A stretch of 64,000 nucleotides of DNA from Parashewanella spongiae (GTDB lineage Bacteria > Pseudomonadota > Gammaproteobacteria > Enterobacterales > Shewanellaceae), in NCBI RefSeq assembly GCF_004358345.1, contig NZ_CP037952.1, forward strand, positions 3,162,001 to 3,226,000. The letters run 5' to 3'. Shown one piece after another: positions 56,415-64,000 of this stretch (its first letter is position 1; each line of letters opens with the position of its first letter). Below the pieces are notes generated by a model that worked only from the letters and a program-made list of their open reading frames with translations, was not told the origin of the DNA and searched no databases. Made by a program: the position numbers and the translations under genes.

Positions 56415-56759
56415 ATACCAAATATACTAATTAAATGATCTATTCAGAGCGTTGTACATGTTCAAAGTACAATCAAGATTGGTGAAGACATAGTCATTAC
56501 CGACATATAAAGCTGTCGTTATTACATTGCTATGTCAAGACAATATTGAGCCGTAATTTGGTCACGTACACGCTCCATAAAGTCAAGGCTAAAAGCTTTC
56601 ATTACTGTGTTGCAAGTTTTTAGATTATCCCGACAAAAGCACTAAGTACGTTGAACACCAGTTTTGTATGGCGGCCGTAGAGAATATAGTAACGCAAACT
56701 TGCGCCTTGCACTGAAACCTTTTAGCTCTTGCTGAACGATCAATTAATATAATTGGTAT
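56415..56759. mobile_element. MITE-like element, family 2, copy 2
   Basis: The ends ATACCAAATATACTAATTAA and (reverse complemented) ATACCAATTATATTAATTGA bound 345 bases. The inside shares blocks such as TGTTCAAAGTACAA and TTTTAGCTCTTGCTGA with copy 1, and contains the CGACA/TGTCG hairpin. Confidence 0.7.
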
Positions 56760-56783
56760 AAATTATCTACAAGTATGGTTGCT

Positions 56784-57332
56784 TTACAGGAACCTCGCAA
56801 AGTCATTACCTGATTTACTTGGTTTTATTGGTGCTTTAACCATAGGAGTCCCTATGTATAAGAAACCGACAATATCATCTGACTCTTTAATTCCTAATGC
56901 AGATTTAACATCACGATTAAATGCAAAATCACCCGTTCTCCAGACTCCTCCAAGACCAAGGGCAAAGGCTGCTTGTTGCATGGCCATGGTTGCACAACCC
57001 GCTGCAATACTTTGTTCTATAATTGGCACTTTCGGATGATGTTGGTACTTGGCTACAACCGTAATCACCATTGGAGCTCTAAATGGCATTTTTGCCGATT
57101 TTGCTACCATCTCGTCACTTTCACCTGATTTTTCAGCTGCATTTACAAAGGCAGCAGCCAACTTATCCAAACCAGCTTCTTGAGCAATAATAAACTCCCA
57201 AGGACAAAGTCCTGCATGATCTGGCACTCTAACAGCCGAATCCAAAATAAATTTTAATTGTATTTCTGTTGGTGCTGGAGTGGTTAAACGCGGTGTTGAT
57301 TGACGGGTCAATAGTAGCTGTTCAGCGTTCAA
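56784..57332 (-). CDS. ydjA: YdjA-type nitroreductase
   Basis: The FMN-dependent NAD(P)H nitroreductase-like protein has 182 residues, as in E. coli YdjA (183). It shows LLTRQSTPRLTTPAPTE for phosphate contacts of FMN, SAVRVPDHAGLCPWEFIIAQ, and GGVWRTGDFAFNRDVKSALG for the flavin site. The physiological substrate of this group is unknown. The start is TTG with AAGGAA just upstream. Confidence 0.9.
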   Translation of the reverse strand: MNAEQLLLTRQSTPRLTTPAPTEIQLKFILDSAVRVPDHAGLCPWEFIIAQEAGLDKLAAAFVNAAEKSGESDEMVAKSAKMPFRAPMVITVVAKYQHHPKVPIIEQSIAAGCATMAMQQAAFALGLGGVWRTGDFAFNRDVKSALGIKESDDIVGFLYIGTPMVKAPIKPSKSGNDFARFL

Positions 57333-57452
57333 AGGGAATTCCTTATGTTACTTTTATTTAAGCCAAACTATACCTACGCACTACTTTGCTTTCAAATTAA
57401 AAAATCCCACAATAAATATGGGATTTTATCTTTATAACTATTTGCTATAGTT

Positions 57453-58049
57453 TTACTTTACTAAGCTATTTTTTTTGGCAATGAAATAATCAACACTTGT
57501 GTAACGTCCACCACCCACAGTAAATATCGCAAACAACATGATGAAATAAGTAATCGCGAATTCAACACCATTATTTAAGATAACGAAATTACCTGACGAT
57601 GTTAGCCAGTCATAATTTCCGTGTTCTTGAAGAATTTCTTTAGCTCTCGCTAACTTGTCACCCGCAGCAATTACGTTGTCATTTGCCAACCATGAGCCAC
57701 CATCTGCAATCGCTAACCAGCCTTTATCTATATGAACGGTAAATGCTGCCACTAACATTGTTATCATCAACGGAATCGCAACAAGTCTGGTTGCTAACCC
57801 AATTAACAATAAAGAAGCCCCAACGAGCTCGGTTCCTACAGCAAGTGTAGCCATAACTTCTGGCATTGGCAGGCCAAGTCCCCAATCAGGATTACCAAAC
57901 CATGCAACGGTATCACTGAAATGCGAATACTTGTTGTAGCCTGCTTGTAGTAATACTGGTGCCAAATAAATACGTAATGCTAAAGGTGCTAAACCATCAA
58001 TATGCGTGATCCAACCAAGAGCTTTTTGATAGAGCTTAGTGATTTCCAT
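57453..58049 (-). CDS. DoxX-family membrane protein
   Basis: The 198-residue protein has four likely membrane segments: LAPLALRIYLAPVLLQAGY, MATLAVGTELVGASLLLIGL, VAIPLMITMLVAAFTVHID and ITYFIMLFAIFTVGGG. The pattern RIYLAPVLLQAGYNKYSHFS with WFG after it is the DoxX/YphA signature. Such proteins are linked to redox or membrane stress functions, but the role here is unknown. A long insertion (WLAIADGGSWLANDNVIAAG to about residue 155) before the last helix is larger than usual. The ATG has GGGGAA upstream. Confidence 0.9.
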   Translation of the reverse strand: MEITKLYQKALGWITHIDGLAPLALRIYLAPVLLQAGYNKYSHFSDTVAWFGNPDWGLGLPMPEVMATLAVGTELVGASLLLIGLATRLVAIPLMITMLVAAFTVHIDKGWLAIADGGSWLANDNVIAAGDKLARAKEILQEHGNYDWLTSSGNFVILNNGVEFAITYFIMLFAIFTVGGGRYTSVDYFIAKKNSLVK

Positions 58050-58950
58050 GAATATTCCCCATTAATAACCAAAACTTACTTTATTTGACTGAAAGACCCT
58101 GCAAATAGACATAGTATTTCAAATCAATGACAATTTTTAGAACAAACCACTCAATACGACGAATCCTTCGTAAACTATAGACTAGTTTTTTACTTATAGA
58201 TTAGTCTGTTGTTCCAAAATACGGCGTTATAAAGTAAGATCATTTTAAATATGTTAATTATACCAATCCGCATCCAATAGTGATCGCTCAGCAAGATCGA
58301 AAGGCGACGCTTTGAAGGTTTTTAATTGTTTTTCTATTGTTCTTCAAACCTAGGGGCTGTTTATCTTTCGTGATTATTTTTGCAGCGATAAATTGGTCGT
58401 TTTATACAAGACAGAGCTTGTGCGGTTTGGTATTCCAAATAAGCAAGCGATAACGCAGTACCTTTTATTTAGAAAGAGCGACCAATTTACGCTCTCTCTT
58501 TTTTCGATGCTTTTGAGCGTTCACTGTTCTGTGTTGTAACCCGTTTACTTAGATGACTAAGCTTCACTGCTTACGCCTTGAATAGATAAACGCTCAAATA
58601 GCATAAAATTTAATCCTGCAAGATAAACAGCCCCTAGTACATATTGACATCTATTTAATCCTCAAAAATGCTACTTAGCTAACAAATTTCGCATTAACTC
58701 AAGGGTAATTTGATCCATTCACTGTTGCCAAAATTTTTATGTGTTAAAATAAAATCAAACCATTGGTAAGACCAATTTACCAAAAATTCAAATTGTGGCT
58801 AGATAATTCGTACATTTGATAATTAGATGATTTAGTAAGATTAATTTCATCCTAAATTTACTACACAGATATTATTTTTTAGTGTTAATTCCATTGACTT
58901 TTTTGAAAATCTCAATGGAATTAGTATTAAATTTTAGAAGGTATTTTTTT
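58050..58950. other. Gene-free region upstream of pflB
   Basis: No gene is seen. The left part holds a fragment of MITE family 2 (from about 58259) and a whole MITE of another family (58350-58637). The pflB promoter should lie between 58640 and 58950; I could not identify a convincing FNR or ArcA site there. I see no focA formate channel gene upstream of pflB. Confidence 0.55.
58350..58637. mobile_element. MITE-like element, family 3
   Basis: The ends CTAGGGGCTGTTTATCTT and (reverse complemented) CTAGGGGCTGTTTATCTT are perfect 18-base inverted repeats, 288 bases apart overall. There is no transposase inside. A sequence like its right end also lies near 31455-31515. Confidence 0.8.
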
Positions 58951-61236
58951 ATGAAAACCGAACAATCAGAGTTGTATGCCGAAGCTTGGAAAGGCTTGAT
59001 TTCAGGAAATTGGGAAACTACCGTTGACGTTAGAGATTTTATCCAAAAGAACTATACCCCATACGAAGGCGACGAGGCCTTTTTAGAAGGTGCGACTGAA
59101 GCCACGACAAAGTTATGGGAGCAAGTGATGCAAGGCATCACTCAAGAAAACCGTACTCATGCTCCAGTCGATTTCGACACTAAGCTTATTTCAACGATTA
59201 CTTCTCATGACGCAGGTTACATCAATCAAGAATTAGAAACCATTGTTGGCTTACAAACAGAAGCACCATTAAAACGTGCTCTTCTGCCTAATGGTGGCAT
59301 TCGTATGGTTGAAGGATCATGCAAAGCCTATGATCGTGAGCTTGATCCTACCGTTAAATACATTTACTCAGAACTACGTAAAACTCACAACCAAGGCGTG
59401 TTTGATGTTTACACTCCTGAAATAATGGCTTGTAGAAAATCCGGAGTACTGACTGGTCTACCAGATGCTTATGGACGAGGACGTATTATTGGTGATTATC
59501 GCCGTATAGCTTTGTATGGCATAGACTATTTAATGCAAGATAAAATTGCGCAATTCAGCTCACTTCAAGCTGAATTTGAAGCAGGTGATGAACTATCTAA
59601 CACCATGCAATTGCGTGAAGAAATTTCAGAACAACATCGTGCGCTAGGTCAAATGAAAAAAATGGCTGAGAAATATGGTTTTGATATTTCTCGCCCAGCA
59701 AAAAATGCTCAAGAAGCGATTCAATGGACTTACTTTGGTTACCTTGCTGCAGTAAAAAGCCAAAACGGTGCTGCGATGTCACTTGGTCGCACAGCTAGCT
59801 TTTTAGATATTTATATCGAGCGTGATATCAAGAATGGTTTGATCACAGAGTTTCAAGCTCAAGAGATGGTCGATCATTTCGTGATGAAACTTCGTATGGT
59901 TCGTTTTTTACGTACTCCAGAGTATGATGAATTGTTCTCAGGCGATCCGATTTGGGCAACCGAGTCTATCGGTGGTATGGGGCTTGACGGACGTACTTTA
60001 GTTACAAAGAATAGTTTTCGATTCTTAAATACACTCTACACTATGGGAGCAAGTCCTGAGCCAAATATCACAGTGCTTTGGTCAGAAAAACTTCCTGAAA
60101 CATTCAAAAAATACTGTGCGAAAGTATCTATCGATACCAGCTCAATTCAATACGAAAATGACGACTTAATGCGCCCTGATTTTGAATCAGATGATTACGC
60201 CATCGCTTGTTGTGTCAGCCCAATGATCATTGGCAAACATATGCAATTCTTTGGTGCGCGAGCCAATTTAGCAAAGACAATGCTTTATGCTATTAACGGT
60301 GGCATTGATGAAAAATCAAAAGTGCAAGTTGCACCAAAATCAGATCCCATCACAAGTGAAGTGCTAGATTATGATGACGTGATGCAGCGCCTCGATGGTC
60401 TAATGGAGTGGTTAGCGACACAATATGTAACAGCGCTAAATTCTATCCATTATATGCATGACAAATATAGTTACGAATCCGCTTTAATGGCGCTTCATGA
60501 TCGTGATGTTCGCCGCACTATGGCGTGTGGAATTGCAGGTCTTTCGATTGCTGCGGATAGTTTATCAGCGATTAAGTACGCTAAAGTTAAACCGATTCGA
60601 GACGAAAACGGTATTGCGATTGATTTCGACATAACTGGCGATTACCCTAAGTTCGGTAATAATGATGCTCGAGTTGATGATCTAGCTTGTGAGCTTGTTG
60701 AGCGTTTTATGGCTAAAATTCGCAACAAGAAAATGTATCGCAATGCAATTCCAACTCAATCTATTTTAACCATTACTTCTAACGTAGTTTACGGTAAGAA
60801 AACCGGAAACACTCCAGATGGACGCCAAGCTGGAGCCCCATTCGCTCCAGGCGCGAACCCAATGCATGGACGTGATGAAAAAGGGGCAATTGCTTCATTA
60901 ACTTCAGTTGCCAAGCTACCCTTTGCTCATGCACAAGATGGTATCTCTTATACTTTTTCAATTGTGCCAAATGCACTCGGTAAAGATGACAGCAGCCGTC
61001 GTAAAAATCTCGCTGCATTAATGGATGGCTATTTCTCTCATAACAATATGCGCGAAGGTGGGCAACACCTAAATGTAAATGTAATGAATAGAGAAATGCT
61101 CGAAGATGCTGTTGCTCATCCAGATAAATACCCACAACTGACTATTCGAGTATCGGGATATGCGGTAAGGTTCAACGCACTTACCACAGAACAGCAACAA
61201 GACGTTATTGCTCGTACTTTCACTAAAGGTATGTAA
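58951..61236 (+). CDS. pflB: Pyruvate formate-lyase
   Basis: The glycyl radical enzyme splits pyruvate with CoA to acetyl-CoA and formate in anaerobic metabolism. The 761-residue length equals that of E. coli PflB (760). The catalytic cysteines are adjacent in AIACCVSPM (Cys420 and Cys421), and the radical Gly is Gly736 in [10 protein letters not shown]. The ATG at 58951 has AGAAGG 10 bases upstream; the frame is open further 5' but I reject that extension since it gives an atypical N terminus. The activase gene follows after a hairpin. Confidence 0.97.
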   Translation: MKTEQSELYAEAWKGLISGNWETTVDVRDFIQKNYTPYEGDEAFLEGATEATTKLWEQVMQGITQENRTHAPVDFDTKLISTITSHDAGYINQELETIVGLQTEAPLKRALLPNGGIRMVEGSCKAYDRELDPTVKYIYSELRKTHNQGVFDVYTPEIMACRKSGVLTGLPDAYGRGRIIGDYRRIALYGIDYLMQDKIAQFSSLQAEFEAGDELSNTMQLREEISEQHRALGQMKKMAEKYGFDISRPAKNAQEAIQWTYFGYLAAVKSQNGAAMSLGRTASFLDIYIERDIKNGLITEFQAQEMVDHFVMKLRMVRFLRTPEYDELFSGDPIWATESIGGMGLDGRTLVTKNSFRFLNTLYTMGASPEPNITVLWSEKLPETFKKYCAKVSIDTSSIQYENDDLMRPDFESDDYAIACCVSPMIIGKHMQFFGARANLAKTMLYAINGGIDEKSKVQVAPKSDPITSEVLDYDDVMQRLDGLMEWLATQYVTALNSIHYMHDKYSYESALMALHDRDVRRTMACGIAGLSIAADSLSAIKYAKVKPIRDENGIAIDFDITGDYPKFGNNDARVDDLACELVERFMAKIRNKKMYRNAIPTQSILTITSNVVYGKKTGNTPDGRQAGAPFAPGANPMHGRDEKGAIASLTSVAKLPFAHAQDGISYTFSIVPNALGKDDSSRRKNLAALMDGYFSHNNMREGGQHLNVNVMNREMLEDAVAHPDKYPQLTIRVSGYAVRFNALTTEQQQDVIARTFTKGM

Positions 61237-61246
61237 TGTAATTGTA

Positions 61247-61270
61247 GCCGACTGGTCTTTACTGGTCGGC
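61247..61270 (+). terminator. Hairpin between pflB and pflA
   Basis: The stem GCCGAC / GTCGGC with a 12-base loop, followed by ATATTTTTA, lies 10 bases after the pflB stop. It may lower pflA relative to pflB. Confidence 0.5.
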
Positions 61271-61305
61271 CTAAATATTTTTACCATCGATTTCAAGGTT
61301 ATTTA

Positions 61306-62046
61306 ATGACAACAACTGGTCGTATACATTCTGTAGAGTCATTTGGCACGGTCGATGGTCCCGGCATCCGTTTTATCACTTTTATGCAAGGGTGTTTAAT
61401 GCGATGTCAGTATTGCCATAATCGTGATACATGGGATTTGGACGGCGGGAAAGAAGTCACTGTTGACGCCCTTATGGAGCAAGTCATTGCTTATCGCCCT
61501 TTCCTTGAAGCCAGTAATGGCGGTGTCACAGCCAGTGGCGGTGAAGCAATCCTACAAGCTGAGTTTATTGCTGATTTTTTTGAAGCGTGTAAAAAAGAAA
61601 AACTCCATACATGCTTGGATACCAATGGTTTTGTGCGCAAGTACACATCTTCAATAGATAAACTATTAGATAATACCGACTTAGTATTGCTCGACATTAA
61701 GCAAATGGACGATGACAAACATATTTTGCTTACCAAAGTCAGTAATCATCGCACTTTACAATTTGCAGAATATTTAGCAAAACGCAACCAACCAACTTGG
61801 ATCCGGTATGTTGTTGTTGGTGGCTACACTGATGACATTGATTCAGCTATAAAACTCGCTGAATTTGTAAAGCCAATGAAAAATGTTGAAAAAATTGAAT
61901 TACTCCCTTATCACGAATTAGGTAAGCACAAATGGGAAGCAATGGGAGAAGACTACCAGTTGAATGCAATATCTCCTCCAACACAAAATGAAATGGAAAA
62001 AATAAAAAAAGTATTCATCGATATGGAAATAAATGCCGTGTACTAA
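61306..62046 (+). CDS. pflA: Pyruvate formate-lyase activating enzyme
   Basis: The radical SAM enzyme makes the glycyl radical on PflB. The 246-residue length matches E. coli PflA. The CX3CX2C cluster motif is [16 protein letters not shown] (Cys30, Cys34, Cys37), preceded by [16 protein letters not shown]. The SAM-binding GGE motif is in [10 protein letters not shown], and later blocks include [14 protein letters not shown] and [18 protein letters not shown] lies 8 bases before the ATG. It is the next gene after pflB, its substrate. Confidence 0.97.
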   Translation: MTTTGRIHSVESFGTVDGPGIRFITFMQGCLMRCQYCHNRDTWDLDGGKEVTVDALMEQVIAYRPFLEASNGGVTASGGEAILQAEFIADFFEACKKEKLHTCLDTNGFVRKYTSSIDKLLDNTDLVLLDIKQMDDDKHILLTKVSNHRTLQFAEYLAKRNQPTWIRYVVVGGYTDDIDSAIKLAEFVKPMKNVEKIELLPYHELGKHKWEAMGEDYQLNAISPPTQNEMEKIKKVFIDMEINAVY

Positions 62047-62053
62047 GCGAAAA

Positions 62054-62491
62054 TTAAAGGTTTTCCCAATATTCGGCATCCAAGCGTTCAAATGCTAATT
62101 TTAAAAGAATGGCTATATCAAAATAGCATGCGGTGCCATTTAAAGGTTTACACGAAATACCCATTGATAACATTTTATTGCTAAGTTGTTGTCCCCAGTC
62201 AAGCATAGTTAAAGGTAATGGATGCCTAGCACGCCAACCTAACCAAATTAAGCCTTGCATAGGTAAGCTTATAAAAAACAAAGCGTAGATAATAGCTTGA
62301 GGCAAAGCACTCAAGCCCGAAAAATATAATTGGCTCGCTACTGTAACCGCAGCAAGCAATGGCATTGAAAAAATGGCCAACTGAGTCGCCTTAACCACTC
62401 GATACTCAGGAAAGAAATAACTTAATTGCTTAACCATTGGCCATGTTTTCATATAACGATGACCATCACGTAATTTTTTAATAATACTCAT
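62054..62491 (-). CDS. yfbV: UPF0208 membrane protein YfbV
   Basis: The 145-residue inner-membrane protein begins MSIIKKLRDGHRYMKTWPMV and has two membrane segments (AIFSMPLLAAVTVASQLYF and LPQAIIYALFFISLPMQGLI), then WLGWRARHPLPLTMLDWGQQ. It matches E. coli YfbV (about 151 residues), which likewise lies next to ackA-pta. Its function is not well known; a role in chromosome macrodomain insulation has been reported for E. coli YfbV. An in-frame start at 62545 would add 18 residues and is less likely. Confidence 0.93.
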   Translation of the reverse strand: MSIIKKLRDGHRYMKTWPMVKQLSYFFPEYRVVKATQLAIFSMPLLAAVTVASQLYFSGLSALPQAIIYALFFISLPMQGLIWLGWRARHPLPLTMLDWGQQLSNKMLSMGISCKPLNGTACYFDIAILLKLAFERLDAEYWENL

Positions 62492-62635
62492 AGTTAATGT
62501 TTGTTCTCCGAGTAAAGTGCATCTTAACTGAGAATAGCATAACAAAAGTTTTCGCTAAACAGAGCCTCACTAATGCTGATATTTGGTGCATGTGAGGCAA
62601 GTTTGATTTTTTATACAATTGCATAAGGTTTTACC

Positions 62636-63835
62636 ATGTCCAATCAACTCGTTTTAGTTCTTAATTGTGGCAGCTCATCATTAAAGTTTGCAGTCATGGA
62701 CGCACAAACAGGTGAGGATAAAATTTCAGGCTTAGCTGAATGCTTTGGCCTTGAAGATTCACGTATAAAATGGAAAATCCAAGGCGAAAAACACCAACAA
62801 AACTTAGGTGCATTTACCGCCCACCGTGAAGCTGTTGAATACATTGTAAACGCTATTCTTGCCGCGCAACCAGAGCTTGCTGAACAAATTCAAGCCATTG
62901 GTCATCGTATTGTTCACGGTGGTGAAAAATTTACTCACTCAGTTATTATCGATGAATCGGTGATAAAAGGTATTGAAGACTGCGTATCACTGGCACCACT
63001 TCATAATCCAGCTCACTTGATTGGTATACGCGCTGCAATGGCATCTTTCCCAAAACTTCCACAAGTTGCCGTATTTGACACAGCATTCCATCAAACCATG
63101 CCTGAAAAAGCCTTCGTATATGCCCTGCCTTATAAGCTTTACCGTGAGCATAGTGTTCGTAGATACGGTATGCATGGCACCAGTCATTTATTTGTAAGCC
63201 GTGAAGCAGCAAAAATGCTCAATAAAAACATTGCCGAAACTAATATCATTTGTGCCCATTTAGGCAACGGTGCATCAGTCACTGCAATTAAAGGTGGTAA
63301 AAGCGTTGATACTTCTATGGGGCTAACCCCACTTGAAGGTTTAGTCATGGGTACACGATGCGGCGATCTTGATCCTTCAATTATTTTTCATTTAGTAAAC
63401 CAATTAGGCTATACCCTTGATGAAGTAAATACTTTATTAAATAAGCAAAGTGGATTAATGGGGATTTCTGAACTCACTAACGATTGCCGAGGCATTGAAG
63501 AAGCTGTCGCCGAAGGTCACAAAGGTGCAACCCTAGCCCTAGACATCTTTTGTTACCGCCTAGCAAAATACATTGCATCTTACACTGTGCCGCTAGGACG
63601 ATTAGATGGAATTATTTTTACTGGTGGTATTGGGGAGAACTCTGATCTAATTCGTGAGAAAGTTCTTACCTTACTAAGTATTTTCAATATAACTGTTGAT
63701 GCTGAACGCAATAAAGCAGCCCGTTTTGGTAAACAAGGCATCATTACTGCTGATGGAAGTACAGCCGCGATGGTAATACCTACGAATGAAGAATGGGTAA
63801 TTGCACAAGACTCTATTAAGCTAATTAATAACTAA
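62636..63835 (+). CDS. ackA: Acetate kinase
   Basis: The enzyme converts acetyl phosphate and ADP to acetate and ATP, the energy-yielding last step of acetate fermentation. The 399-residue protein has the N-terminal nucleotide signature [18 protein letters not shown] and the second signature [16 protein letters not shown]. It also has [52 protein letters not shown] and the C-terminal [21 protein letters not shown] stands 8 bases before the ATG. pta follows on the same strand. Confidence 0.97.
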   Translation: MSNQLVLVLNCGSSSLKFAVMDAQTGEDKISGLAECFGLEDSRIKWKIQGEKHQQNLGAFTAHREAVEYIVNAILAAQPELAEQIQAIGHRIVHGGEKFTHSVIIDESVIKGIEDCVSLAPLHNPAHLIGIRAAMASFPKLPQVAVFDTAFHQTMPEKAFVYALPYKLYREHSVRRYGMHGTSHLFVSREAAKMLNKNIAETNIICAHLGNGASVTAIKGGKSVDTSMGLTPLEGLVMGTRCGDLDPSIIFHLVNQLGYTLDEVNTLLNKQSGLMGISELTNDCRGIEEAVAEGHKGATLALDIFCYRLAKYIASYTVPLGRLDGIIFTGGIGENSDLIREKVLTLLSIFNITVDAERNKAARFGKQGIITADGSTAAMVIPTNEEWVIAQDSIKLINN

Positions 63836-63851
63836 ATTTTTCTGACTTATT

Positions 63852-63871
63852 GCCACACTATAGAGTGTGGC
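63852..63871. other. Hairpin between ackA and pta
   Basis: A perfect 8-base stem GCCACACT / AGTGTGGC with loop ATAG lies in the 54 bases between the genes. There is no long T run, so it may be an attenuator or processing site rather than a full terminator. Confidence 0.45.
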
Positions 63872-63889
63872 TATTCTTTAGAGGTATAT

Positions 63890-64000
63890 ATGCCCCGTAA
63901 AATTATGCTTGTCCCGATGGGAACCAGCGTTGGCTTAACGTCAATCAGTCTTGGAATGGTTCGTGCTTTAGAGCAACATGGTGTTAAGGTTCAGTTTTTT
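63890..64000 (+). CDS. pta: Phosphate acetyltransferase, start only
   Basis: The first 37 codons are in the window, beginning [20 protein letters not shown] and continuing [17 protein letters not shown]. This is the N-terminal P-loop-like domain start of long Pta proteins ([18 protein letters not shown]-like). Pta forms acetyl phosphate from acetyl-CoA, the substrate of AckA upstream. GAGG lies 5 bases before the ATG. The rest is beyond the right edge. Confidence 0.93.
   Translation, partial: MPRKIMLVPMGTSVGLTSISLGMVRALEQHGVKVQFF

Noticed and set aside
58700-58950. FNR box upstream of pflB
   Set aside because: TTGAT occurs, but no second half-site ATCAA stands at the right distance.

Overview
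The window looks like a chromosomal stretch of a marine, probably host-associated gammaproteobacterium of the Shewanellaceae. The right end carries pflB, pflA, yfbV, ackA and pta in the order I know from Shewanella. sbcB and cdd on the left are of the same gammaproteobacterial type. Base composition is AT-rich, and there are many insertion sequences, MITE-like repeats and large eukaryote-like repeat or Death-fold proteins. That mix recalls Parashewanella or other invertebrate-associated lineages, but the genus is an inference only.

Layout. 1-3.1 kb: an ISKra4-type transposase running off the left edge, a small lipoprotein and a phage/island-type tyrosine integrase. 3.2-5.6 kb: housekeeping genes sbcB and cdd. 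5.9-30.5 kb: a complete type VI secretion system (T6SS). One large leftward block runs from an unknown 450-residue protein through tssA, hcp, tssB, tssC, a second tssC-like gene, tssE, F, G, clpV, an FHA protein, tssJ, K, L, M and a small protein kinase. A divergent rightward block holds vgrG, an adaptor-like gene and PAAR. Two rho-independent terminators inside the leftward block follow hcp and tssC, so the abundant tube and sheath proteins can be made in excess over the baseplate and membrane complex. 30.5-33.9 kb: a VF530-like gene, then a gene for a protein with several Death-domain-like modules lying between the two halves of a MITE-like element, then tRNA-Ser(UGA).

34.1-39.8 kb is a mobile patch. 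It holds the tail of a disrupted GlyGly-CTERM protein, a DDE transposase, a truncated and a nearly complete IS91-like element (each with a Xer-type recombinase), and between them a single integron-style gene cassette bounded by two attC-like hairpins and encoding a lipoprotein.

40.5-54.2 kb holds the most unusual system here: three tandem paralogues of about 1380-1500 residues, the third interrupted by one in-frame stop. Each has a short N-terminal region with a two-part basic cluster resembling a eukaryotic nuclear localisation signal. This is followed by 12 or 15 perfectly phased 41-residue alpha-helical repeats (39 in all), a conserved C-terminal region of about 700 residues, and an acidic tail rich in bulky hydrophobic residues. 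The architecture is reminiscent, by analogy only, of nuclear-acting repeat effectors such as TAL effectors. No homology is claimed.

54.2-64 kb: repeat-rich spacer, a GNAT acetyltransferase, a YdjA-type nitroreductase, a DoxX membrane protein, another MITE, then the mixed-acid fermentation genes pflB-pflA, yfbV (opposite strand), ackA and the start of pta. Together these convert pyruvate to acetyl-CoA and formate, and acetyl-CoA to acetate and ATP.
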